Both the position numbers and the translations under genes were made by a program. From NCBI GenBank assembly GCA_949747515.1, contig CATKFO010000065.1, positions 1 to 36,684 of the forward strand: DNA of 36,684 nucleotides, in the 5' to 3' direction. Each line of letters starts with the position of its first letter. Within the stretch, counting starts at the first letter, position 1. The notes under the pieces were generated by a model that searched no databases, was not told the DNA's origin, and saw only the letters and a list, made by a program, of their open reading frames with translations. Below, in pieces: positions 25,800 through 31,869 of this stretch. This DNA comes from an uncultured Eubacteriales bacterium (GTDB taxonomy: Bacteria; Bacillota; Clostridia; Oscillospirales; CAG-272).

Positions 25800-26175
25800 A
25801 AGAGCCTCCTGTGGTGAATAAAACCATAGTAGGCTCTTGTCATGCCAAGAAAAAATGAAAAGGGGAGGGAACTATTGCCCAAAGTACGATAATAGACAAA
25901 TGAAGGGCTTACACAGCGAGAAATTGCGGATGACCTGGGATTTTCAATTTGTCTGGAATCTTCTTTACCGTAAACGACATAAGGAATTACACGGAATTTC
26001 TAAACAGAGAGTCGGAAAGCTGCCAAAACATAGCGGGAATATAAATATGAAAGCAAGCGGATGCAAATGGAAAATGAATTGCCGCGGGATTTTCTATCAT
26101 GACTGGAAAGATGTGAAAGTATCTGTTGAATATCGCGTTGTCTATCGTCATAAAGAAAATATTCATCTGTCTCCT
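25800..26175 (+). mobile_element. IS3-type transposase remnant with 5' hairpin
   Basis: A hairpin (AAGAGCCT...AGGCTCTT, 25800-25838) precedes ATG 25842. Forward frames then give, in order but with shifts and deletions, MPRKNEKGREL, GLTQREIADDLGFS (the OrfA helix-turn-helix), MENELPRDFLS (end of OrfA coiled coil) and VEYRVVYRHKENIHLS (start of OrfB). This is the order in IS3-family elements of Clostridia, here reduced to under 400 bases and interrupted by stops. The catalytic DDE core of OrfB is absent. Terminal inverted repeats and target duplication were not found. The remnant marks the left border of the AT-rich accessory region. Confidence 0.55.
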
Positions 26176-26657
26176 CAATTTCAGGATGTCGCGCAAAAAA
26201 ACGCCGATAAGTTTTCTTTGAGCTGCAACGCCGCCGATTTCAGTAGTTTTATCGTCAGTATAGAAAAGACGAAGGTACTTAACGGCTTTATAACCCGGCA
26301 TAGAAAAACACTCCTTTCATTACGGAAAAAATCCCCGCAATTCAAGGAGCGTATTTTTCGTATTAAATTCCTCGCATGACTCAAAGCCTATTTGATACGC
26401 ACGAAATTTTTCTCGGCGCTGCTTTTTCCTTTAACTATAGGATATACTTTTATCAAACGGATAAAAAGACAATTTATTTTATGCGTGAATTTCGGATAGC
26501 CGTCAATACAGTAATTTGCCGGCGCGCTTAATTCAAATCCGCATCCGTTCTTAAATATATAGCCTCTTATTATTTGGAATACCGACTCGTAAGTTCATGT
26601 CTCCGTTCCAATTTCAAAGGGATATTTGAAATGTTAATTCACAAAGCTTCCTCAATG
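26176..26657. other. no recognisable gene
   Basis: Frames here are short and interrupted and none has a convincing product; part may be further transposon debris continuing from 26175. Confidence 0.4.
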
Positions 26658-26909
26658 TCAGAACAAAGAATTTATTGATTGGCTGCAGTCCTTACAAACA
26701 TATTTCTTATTGTACATTACCAATGATTCTTCGGAACCGCAAAAAGCGCATGACGGTTTATACTTTTTCAGCACAATTTCATCGTCTCTTTCAATTAAAC
26801 ATATCTTTTCGTTAGTTCGGATGTCTAACTTTTGCCGTATTTCGGTAGGTAAAACTATCCTTCCTAATTCATCTATAGCTCTTATAGACGCTTCTTTTTC
26901 TTTTCTCAT
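26658..26909 (-). CDS. SpoVT/AbrB-domain transcriptional regulator with zinc ribbon
   Basis: An 83-residue protein. Residues 7-50 form an AbrB/SpoVT swapped-hairpin DNA-binding domain (SIRAIDELGRIVLPTEIRQK then DEIVLKKYKP). Residues 54-75 form a four-cysteine zinc ribbon (Cys54, Cys57, Cys72, Cys75). Such proteins are transition-state regulators in Bacillota. ATG 26909 has AAGGAG 9 bases upstream. It is divergent from the broken XRE gene and lies at the edge of the HTH-rich region, so it may belong to the same regulatory island. Confidence 0.88.
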   Translation of the reverse strand: MRKEKEASIRAIDELGRIVLPTEIRQKLDIRTNEKICLIERDDEIVLKKYKPSCAFCGSEESLVMYNKKYVCKDCSQSINSLF

Positions 26910-26996
26910 TGTCGTAAACTCCTTTTTTTAAATAAATTATTTATTTTAATGCGTTGGTTCGCGTTTGCGTTTCCAACTCATTTTTTATAAATGCGC

Positions 26997-27267
26997 GGGG
27001 GAACTTCTATCCGCTTACTTGCGGAAACGGTTAAGCGTTAGCTATATGGGCGCCATAGAGCGCGGAGAAAAAATACCTAAACTAAAGATTATCATCAACA
27101 CTGCCAACGCTTTGAAGATTTCGTCAGACACACTATTGCCGGGCGTACCCGACGTGGGAAACCAAGTCGTCGCTTCTGAATTGTCAAAGGAACTATCAGG
27201 TATACCAAAGTCCGATCAAATACGTATTCTTAACGTTATCCGGGCTGTGACAGATAATATGATATAA
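26997..27267 (+). pseudogene. broken XRE-family HTH regulator
   Basis: The C-terminal two thirds are typical XRE: SVSYMGAIERGEKIPKL then IINTANALKISSDTLLPG and a tail, LSGIPKSDQIRILNVIRAV. The first helices occur in another frame (GTSIRLLAETVKR, ending in TAG at about 27041), so a frameshift sits next to a GTTAAGC/GTTAGC near-duplication at 27032-27048. An alternative start upstream in the C-terminal frame would give a protein without a proper first helix. The tail resembles those of the B-type members of the array at 29.2-31.4 kb, which suggests a common ancestry. Confidence 0.65.
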
Positions 27268-27828
27268 AACTTAGAAGACGCTTGCTCAATGCGGACGGCC
27301 TTTGTTACTTCTCAAGAGGCCGCGTCCGACGCGACTTCGCGCCGATTCCTTTTAAACAAAAATAAGTCAAGCTGCAGCGGAATTGAATACAGCTTGACTT
27401 TTAAGGGATAGAGAGAAGATATTAAATCTCTCTCTTTAAGAGTATATTTCGATTCAGTCTTTCGAAAACGAAACATACTCCATTTATATATAATCCGGCT
27501 CCGCCGTTTCATCCGCCGAGACACCGCATCTTCAAACGGTGGAGAGATTAAAGGCGAATGAAACGGCATCGCAGCCGAATAAGCTACTCCCGGGACAACA
27601 TCTGACCGAAAAGGAATGAACTCAAGATTGTGGGGTATCGCACAGATTACATAATCGGGGCATTTGTCCCTTAGCTTGTATTATATCTGCGCGGCGTACA
27701 AGAACAAAACGTTCTGCCACTGTACATTCCACCCACAGAGCTTATCAAATAAGACTGACAGCTTTAAGCTTACAGCGCACTTGCAAACAACAATATACAC
27801 TAATACATATTCAGAATCAATGTGGATA
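27268..27828. other. non-coding stretch with several hairpins
   Basis: No supported gene. It contains inverted repeats at 27292-27331 (CGGACG...CGTCCG), 27364-27400, about 27409-27437 (GAGAGAAGAT/ATCTCTCTC) and 27499-27544 (CTCCGCCGTTT/AAACGGTGGAG, one mismatch). The density of hairpins is unusual. Confidence 0.5.
27364..27402 (+). terminator. intrinsic terminator after broken XRE gene
   Basis: AAGTCAAGCTG (27364-27374) pairs perfectly with CAGCTTGACTT (27390-27400); TT follows. The 11-bp stem is strong but the T-run is short. Confidence 0.55.
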
Positions 27829-27857
27829 TTGACATTGATGCGGTAATATGATAAAAT
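27829..27857 (+). promoter_or_regulatory. sigma-A promoter of candidate RNA 1
   Basis: TTGACA (27829-27834), exactly 17 bases, TAAAAT (27852-27857). No gene with a ribosome binding site follows it. Confidence 0.7.
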
Positions 27858-27863
27858 AAGTTG

Positions 27864-28027
27864 TCGCAGAAGTGACTTAGGCGTTGTTCGGTGCAACCCT
27901 GAGTTCGGACATGAGGAGAGCCACCTTCTCATGCTCCGCTGCGGCATTTGCTTTGCCCGGAAGATAACTCCAAAAGTGAGTCGATCCCCAGTAAAGCCGA
28001 CTGTCAGCTCATTCTATTATTTTTTTA
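27864..28027 (+). ncRNA. candidate structured RNA 1, family unknown
   Basis: Downstream of a near-consensus promoter there is no plausible reading frame but clear structure: CTTAGG-GTTG...CAAC-CCTGAG (27875-27902), a domain closed by GAGTT/AACTC (27900-27970) containing the hairpin CATGAG...CTCATG, and AGTCG/CGACT (27979-28002) before a TTATTTTTTT run (28018-28026). The G/C content is higher than the surrounding DNA. TTGTCG at 27861 could also pair with CGACAA near 28053-28058, giving a longer RNA. A 6S-like or other standalone RNA is possible; I could not match it to a known family. Confidence 0.45.
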
Positions 28028-28089
28028 ATACGACTGCTTGGGTCTCTCAGGTCCGACAAAAGATCACATCCTTTGTAAAAAAATGGATA

Positions 28090-28132
28090 AGAAAAAACCA
28101 GCGGAATGTGCAACAAAAACACATCCGCCGGT
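28090..28132 (-). terminator. intrinsic terminator on minus strand
   Basis: On the reverse strand ACCGGCGGATGTG pairs with CACATTCCGCTGGT around a 9-base loop and is followed by TTTTTTCTT. There is no obvious minus-strand gene ending here. Confidence 0.7.
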
Positions 28133-28179
28133 TTACATACGTAAATGACACAAATAGACAGAAAACACCGCTTACCCTC

Positions 28180-28208
28180 TTGAAAAACCGAAAACAATCT
28201 GATATAAT
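28180..28208 (+). promoter_or_regulatory. sigma-A promoter of candidate RNA 2
   Basis: TTGAAA (28180-28185), 17 bases, TATAAT (28203-28208). Confidence 0.7.
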
Positions 28209-28212
28209 AATA

Positions 28213-28317
28213 TCAGCGTCGGCGCCGGGAGACCGGTTGTTGTTTATGTGTTTTGGGCACATAGACTTCAGGAAGAGTTGAGTGCCACCTCAACTTTTCT
28301 GCCGACGTACTTTTTTT
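28213..28317 (+). ncRNA. candidate standalone structured RNA 2, about 105 nt
   Basis: A complete small transcription unit: promoter at 28180-28208, a closing stem CGTCGGC/GCCGACG (28217-28223 with 28301-28307), three internal hairpins (CCGG-GAGA-CCGG at 28225-28236; TATGTG/CACATA at 28245-28263; AGTTGAG/CTCAACT at 28276-28295), then TTTTTTT (28311-28317). No reading frame with a ribosome binding site is present. No gene follows within 200 bases on the same transcript, so it is not an obvious riboswitch. The family is unknown to me. Confidence 0.6.
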
Positions 28318-28467
28318 ATCCCCGTCGGTTGGATAGGGTTATTCTTTTTTCTGATTATAGCATATTTTTGAAACTATGTCAACTGCTTTTTGACAATAAT
28401 AAAAAATAAATTAACCTAGGCGCTAATAATATTTGATGATTGCAAACAAAATAAGTCAAATATAACA

Positions 28468-28504
28468 ACATGCTGCTGCATGTGAATTTTCATGCATGTA
28501 TAAT
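28468..28504 (+). promoter_or_regulatory. promoter and palindromic operator candidate of HTH array
   Basis: TATAAT (28499-28504) has CTGCAT (28476-28481) 17 bases upstream. That -35 region lies inside the palindrome ACATGC-TGCT-GCATGT (28468-28483), a size and position suiting an XRE dimer repressing its own operon. A CATGCATG motif (28491-28498) adjoins it. Confidence 0.45.
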
Positions 28505-28534
28505 GTACATATATCCATATGCGAGGAAGGTAAT

Positions 28535-28804
28535 ATGAGCGTTTCATTTAAAAATCGCGACCGATTTATACAGTTGGGCATTGTTATTTCATCTTTAAGG
28601 AAAATAAGGGGATTTTCACAAGAGCAACTTGCGGAAAGAGCGCACACCAGCCGAACTCTTATAAGTTCTATTGAAGCTCCGGGAATTGCCAAGGGATTTT
28701 CTTTAGAGATATTTTTCAATATTGCGGACGCGCTTGAAATCGATCCGGCGGACTTATTAAGCGCTTCTGTTTTCAGCGATGAAATTATAAACAATAAAAA
28801 ATAG
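28535..28804 (+). CDS. XRE-family HTH regulator, first gene of array (type C)
   Basis: An 89-residue XRE protein. The HTH is at about residues 10-65 (VISSLRKIRGFSQEQLAERA, HTSRTLISSIEAPG, then NIADALEIDPADLLSAS). GAGGAAGG precedes ATG 28535 by about 4-7 bases. It differs from the eight following genes in lacking their C-terminal tails of 35-40 residues, and by the unusual EAPGIAKGFSLE in place of the usual ENG-x-x-x-P turn. It is separated from the next gene by 63 bases, a larger gap than any within the array. It may be the array's own repressor (inference). Confidence 0.85.
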   Translation: MSVSFKNRDRFIQLGIVISSLRKIRGFSQEQLAERAHTSRTLISSIEAPGIAKGFSLEIFFNIADALEIDPADLLSASVFSDEIINNKK

Positions 28805-28867
28805 GAACGCGGCTGTTTTGCAGTTATCGAAAAATCTAAAAACGTTTAGATATATGAAGGAAAGGTC

Positions 28868-29179
28868 ATGGGCAGTTTTGGAAAAAGGATAAATTCAATA
28901 ATGTTAAAGCGAGGAACGACACAAAAATCCCTCGCAGGCAAGTTGACAATATCAGAACAACAGCTTCATTCTATTCTGAAAGATAAAAGTCTGTCAACAA
29001 TAGACACTTTAAGAGAGTTATCAATAGCTTTGGATACCCCCTCCGATTATTTTTTGCAGGATTTTGATAAAAGATTTGTTATCTATGCCATTGACGATTA
29101 TTTAAGTCAAATTGACCCCGGTTACGCGCAAAGGATAATTGATTCTATATCCGCTGTTATTGGTGATAAGGATGAATAA
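28868..29179 (+). CDS. XRE-type HTH regulator A1
   Basis: A 103-residue protein. The HTH is at residues 4-58 (FGKRINSIMLKRGTTQKSLA then SEQQLHSILKDKSLSTIDTL), slightly degenerate in the recognition helix. Its tail reads DKRFVIYAIDDYLSQIDPGY and ends in an amphipathic helix. This tail, with the F-x-x-Y-x-IDDYL-x-x-ID pattern, marks the A type and returns most clearly in gene A2. AAGGAAAGG lies upstream of ATG 28868. The stop overlaps the start of B1 by 8 bases. Confidence 0.85.
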   Translation: MGSFGKRINSIMLKRGTTQKSLAGKLTISEQQLHSILKDKSLSTIDTLRELSIALDTPSDYFLQDFDKRFVIYAIDDYLSQIDPGYAQRIIDSISAVIGDKDE

Positions 29180-29501
29180 TCTATACGCATCCCGACTCAG
29201 AGCTTTCAGAAAAGAAGCCAATTATACGCAGATGGAAATATCGGAGGAAACGGATATAACGCCCGAATACTATTCTTATTTGGAATGTGGGAAGAAAAAG
29301 CCCTCGATGAATCTGCATGTTGATCTCTGCCTGAAATTCGATAAACCCTCAGACTGCTTCTTTAAGAGGGATAGAGAAAACAAATATCTTAGTCCTGAAC
29401 AAATCGACGCTTTAATGAATGTGAAAGCAGAGGAGTTAGAGACCATTCTGAATGTTTTACAAGCTATATATGACGACAAAATCAATCGGCAGAAAGATTA
29501 A
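29172..29501 (+). CDS. XRE-type HTH regulator B1
   Basis: A 109-residue protein, B type. HTH at residues 5-62 (YASRLRAFRKEANYTQMEIS, TPEYYSYLECGKKKPSMNLH). The tail reads YLSPEQIDALMNVKAEELET then ILNVLQAIYDD, a pattern shared with the other B proteins. ATG 29172 overlaps the A1 stop by 8 bases, so translation is likely coupled; an upstream in-frame start at 29139 would lie deep inside A1. The recognition helix is atypical (aromatic YYSYL), so its DNA specificity probably differs from its relatives. Confidence 0.85.
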   Translation: MNNLYASRLRAFRKEANYTQMEISEETDITPEYYSYLECGKKKPSMNLHVDLCLKFDKPSDCFFKRDRENKYLSPEQIDALMNVKAEELETILNVLQAIYDDKINRQKD

Positions 29502-29781
29502 AGAATATAGGCTCGCTAAAAAAATGACGCGGGATGACCTTGCAAAAAAGCTTCAAATGTCTGCAAGGCAAATCGGAGAAATTGAAACGGGTAACAGTCT
29601 ATCAAGCATTAATGTTCTGTCTGACATTTCAAATATATTGAATATTCCGTTATATCTTCTGTTTACAGACTGCGACCGCAAATTCTTAGTTTATTCAATC
29701 GACGATTACCTTAATCTTATCGATAAGGAAAAATCATTCTCAGTAATAAACGATATACTGAATTTGACGGAACAAAAGTAA
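29470..29781 (+). CDS. XRE-type HTH regulator A2
   Basis: A 103-residue A-type protein. HTH: IGRKIKEYRLAKKMTRDDLA, MSARQIGEIETGNSLSSI, and DISNILNIPLYLLF. The tail DRKFLVYSIDDYLNLIDKEK is the clearest match to A1. ATG 29470 overlaps the end of B1 by 32 bases and has no obvious ribosome binding site, implying coupled translation; a start downstream would cut into the HTH. It is separated by one base from B2. Confidence 0.8.
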   Translation: MTTKSIGRKIKEYRLAKKMTRDDLAKKLQMSARQIGEIETGNSLSSINVLSDISNILNIPLYLLFTDCDRKFLVYSIDDYLNLIDKEKSFSVINDILNLTEQK

Positions 29782-29782
29782 A

Positions 29783-30085
29783 ATGAAGTTTAACTATAAA
29801 AAGTTAAAGAAAGCAAGAAAACAGCTGAGCACGCAGGCTAAATTCTCTGAGTTAATCGATGTCTCTGAAGAACATTATGTAAAAATAGAGAACGGATACA
29901 GTAATCCCTCAGTTCCGGTGTTCTTGAGAATATGCAAGGACGTTAATAAGCCTGCACGGTATTTCTTCACATCAGGCGAATCATTTTTGAGCGAAGATCA
30001 AAAAGACATGCTGATGGAGTTCAGCGACGAACGATTGAAAACAATTTTAACCGTACTGAAAGGTTTATATGACGGTCCTGATTGA
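29783..30085 (+). CDS. XRE-type HTH regulator B2
   Basis: A 100-residue B-type protein. HTH: YKKLKKARKQLSTQAKFSEL, DVSEEHYVKIENGYSNPSVP, ICKDVNKPARYFF. The tail FLSEDQKDMLMEFSDERLKT then ILTVLKGLYDG parallels B1 (sequence order and spacing). The start is one base after the A2 stop. A gap of 33 bases follows, with AGAGGA before the next gene. Confidence 0.85.
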   Translation: MKFNYKKLKKARKQLSTQAKFSELIDVSEEHYVKIENGYSNPSVPVFLRICKDVNKPARYFFTSGESFLSEDQKDMLMEFSDERLKTILTVLKGLYDGPD

Positions 30086-30118
30086 GTTATATTTCATTTT
30101 CACAAGAGGATTCGACAA

Positions 30119-30439
30119 ATGAAAACTCACAAAATTATACAAAGAATACGAAACGCCCGCAATCTTTCGAGAAAAGAAGCTGCGGGCATTACCGGAATTT
30201 CCGGTACTTACTATCTTCAATTAGAAAACGGAGATAAAAGTCCGAGACCGAAAACGCTTTTAAAAATAGCAAACGGTTTTAATGTTCCGATCGATATATT
30301 TTTTAAAGATGAGAATAAACGGCATCTTGTTAATTCCGTAATCGCTTTAATCATGATGACTTCAAACGACGATATACAGCTTCTATGCAGTAATTTTGAA
30401 TTGTTCAAGTTATCAAAATTTAATGGGGAAAATACATGA
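30119..30439 (+). CDS. XRE-type HTH regulator A3
   Basis: A 106-residue A-type protein. HTH: IIQRIRNARNLSRKEAAGIT, GISGTYYLQLENGDKSPRPK, IANGFNVPIDIFF. The tail NKRHLVNSVIALIMMTSNDD keeps the A-type position and hydrophobic pattern but has diverged (no DDYL), making A3 the most altered A copy. AGAGGA lies upstream of the ATG. Its stop overlaps the B3 start by 4 bases (ATGA). Confidence 0.82.
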   Translation: MKTHKIIQRIRNARNLSRKEAAGITGISGTYYLQLENGDKSPRPKTLLKIANGFNVPIDIFFKDENKRHLVNSVIALIMMTSNDDIQLLCSNFELFKLSKFNGENT

Positions 30440-30771
30440 AAGAGTTTAGCGAAATAGAAGTAATACTGCCGGAGCGGATTCGCTTTTATCGTCAAAAACA
30501 AGGATTAACGCAAGGACAATTATCGGAATCAGTAAATGTAACCGAGCATTATATTGCAGAAATAGAAAACGCAATAAAATTCCCATCAATGGAACTTATA
30601 AAAAGCATAAGTTTTGCTCTGAATGTTCCAATATATTGTTTAATGCAGACACAGGACAGTATTGATAAAATTAACTACTTAGAATTACAGGACGCTCTCG
30701 CGTCTAAAGATGAAGCAGAATTATCTGCTATGCTGGACGTATTACTGACAATTAATAAATGTAAAGAATAG
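30436..30771 (+). CDS. XRE-type HTH regulator B3
   Basis: A 111-residue B-type protein. HTH: ERIRFYRQKQGLTQGQLSES, NVTEHYIAEIENAIKFPSME, ISFALNVPIYCLMQ. The tail NYLELQDALASKDEAELSAM then LDVLLTINKCK matches the B pattern. It has a short N-terminal extension (KEFSEIEVILP). The start overlaps A3 by 4 bases (ATGA), the tightest coupling in the array, and the next gene follows after 8 bases. Confidence 0.85.
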   Translation: MKEFSEIEVILPERIRFYRQKQGLTQGQLSESVNVTEHYIAEIENAIKFPSMELIKSISFALNVPIYCLMQTQDSIDKINYLELQDALASKDEAELSAMLDVLLTINKCKE

Positions 30772-30779
30772 ATATTTAT

Positions 30780-31079
30780 ATGAAGGTTAATGAATATATA
30801 GTTGAGTATAGAAATAAACGGAACTTAACTCAGCTTGATGCTGCAGACAAAGCGGGAATCAATATAAAACACTATCAAGCAATTGAAAGAGGAGATATAC
30901 AACCCCGACTTAAATCATTACGAAGAATCTCCGATGCAATTGATATACCGCTTGATATGCTGTTTTTGAATGCAGGAAAAGAATTTTTGATTTTTTCAAT
31001 TCTATCATGCTTGGATAAATACAGTAATCAAGAATTAAAGGATATTTATGATATTTTAGGGACATACATTGATGAGTAA
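30780..31079 (+). CDS. XRE-type HTH regulator A4
   Basis: A 99-residue A-type protein. HTH: VNEYIVEYRNKRNLTQLDAA, GINIKHYQAIERGDIQPRLK, ISDAIDIPLDMLFL. The tail GKEFLIFSILSCLDKYSNQE then LKDIYDILGTYI keeps the F-L-I-x-S-I start of the A tail. The ATG follows the B3 stop by 8 bases; its stop overlaps B4 by 8 bases, the same overlap as A1/B1. Confidence 0.83.
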   Translation: MKVNEYIVEYRNKRNLTQLDAADKAGINIKHYQAIERGDIQPRLKSLRRISDAIDIPLDMLFLNAGKEFLIFSILSCLDKYSNQELKDIYDILGTYIDE

Positions 31080-31392
31080 TACGAAAAATGAAGAGTTAGC
31101 TCTTTTCGGGGAAAGACTTAAATATTATCGCAAAAGGCTAAATATGACGCAGGCGCAGCTCGCAGAAAAAATAGATGTCAGCGAGCATTATGTTCGTTTA
31201 ATTGAAAACGGCTATAATGCGCCGTCTGTGGAGTTATTCGCAGAAATATGCAAAGCGCTTGATGTGCCTGCGTATAATTTGCTTCAAAGTAATAACGAGG
31301 CCGTTCGGTTTGCAAATCCCAAGTTATACGAAAAATTGCAGTCTATGGATGAAAGCCAGTTGAATTCAATATTGAATAGTATATTCAGATAA
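31072..31392 (+). CDS. XRE-type HTH regulator B4
   Basis: A 106-residue B-type protein, the closest to a textbook XRE: FGERLKYYRKRLNMTQAQLA, DVSEHYVRLIENGYNAPSVE, ICKALDVPAYNLLQ. The tail NPKLYEKLQSMDESQLNSIL ends early after NSIFR, so it lacks the last helix seen in B1 and B2. ATG 31072 overlaps the A4 stop; the in-frame TTG at 31069 is less likely. It is the final gene of the array, with a terminator 16 bases after the stop. Confidence 0.87.
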   Translation: MSNTKNEELALFGERLKYYRKRLNMTQAQLAEKIDVSEHYVRLIENGYNAPSVELFAEICKALDVPAYNLLQSNNEAVRFANPKLYEKLQSMDESQLNSILNSIFR

Positions 31393-31407
31393 GCGGTTTT
31401 GTGTTTT

Positions 31408-31429
31408 AAGCAAGCTGCTTTTTTATTTT
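31408..31429 (+). terminator. terminator of HTH array
   Basis: AAGCA (31408-31412) and TGCTT (31416-31420) form a short stem with a three-base loop, followed by TTTTTTATTTT. Confidence 0.55.
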
Positions 31430-31519
31430 GCCTGACATAACGCCTATGTATTATATATTAAAATATAATGTAGACAGTAAAAAAAGAAAACTTAATCCGA
31501 ATAAAAGGCTGCGTATATC

Positions 31520-31609
31520 ATGCTTAATATATATTGCGGCAATATGCCGGAAGCCGTATATAGTAATAGCGCTTCCGCGTATTTTAAAAATTTATATGAG
31601 GACGGATGA
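31520..31609 (+). pseudogene. possible fragment of a DUF4869-like protein
   Basis: A 29-codon frame starting MLNIYCGNMPEAVYSNSASA then YFKNLYEDG and a stop. This resembles the first 30 residues of DUF4869 proteins from memory, but no continuation is visible after the stop at 31607. The rest of 31393-31869 holds no supported gene; a frame at 31660-31899 (MDVLPLEKKKQIDFLSSYLY) reads partly like protein but has no start signal. Confidence 0.3.
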
Positions 31610-31688
31610 GCCGCCGTTCCGCTTGTTGAAAAGGGTTACAGGTTCGCAGACGGTAAAATTTGGACTGTTGCGCGGAGTTGCTTTATAC

Positions 31689-31722
31689 ATCCATCTTTAA
31701 AAAGGTTTGCGCTAACGCTTTT
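31689..31722. repeat. short dispersed repeat, copy 1
   Basis: CCATCTTTAAAAAGGTTTGCGC here matches CCATCATTAAAAAGGTTTGCGC at about 35646, with partial similarity beyond. On the reverse strand both translate as ALAQTFL-x-MD, so they may be related gene remnants. Confidence 0.45.
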
Positions 31723-31869
31723 ACGGACGATAGGTCGGTATCTGCTTTCATGGACGTTCTTCCTTTGGAAAAGAAAAAGCAGATAGATTTTTTGTCTTCA
31801 TATTTGTATAAACTCTTTTTAAACTCTTCGACAAATCGGAACTTACTTTTTAGGATAACCTCGGTCATA

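Noticed and set aside
25987..26301. Minus-strand frame of 104 codons with a good AAAGGAG site (MPGYKAVKYLRLFYTDDKTT)
   Set aside because: It lies opposite the IS3-type remnant, whose forward pieces have recognisable motifs, and its later part degenerates into shadow-like sequence. It was not kept as a gene, though the first 35 residues look protein-like.
27312..27569. Minus-strand frame of 85 codons
   Set aside because: It spans several hairpins, has no start signal and no family resemblance.
28009..28262. Two minus-strand frames opposite the candidate RNAs
   Set aside because: Cys/Phe-rich composition typical of chance frames, no start signals, and they overlap the promoter and hairpins of the candidate RNAs.
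28535..31392. Interpretation of the HTH array as a prophage immunity region or CRISPR-like locus
   Set aside because: No phage structural, integrase or excisionase genes, no direct-repeat spacer pattern and no cas genes are present.
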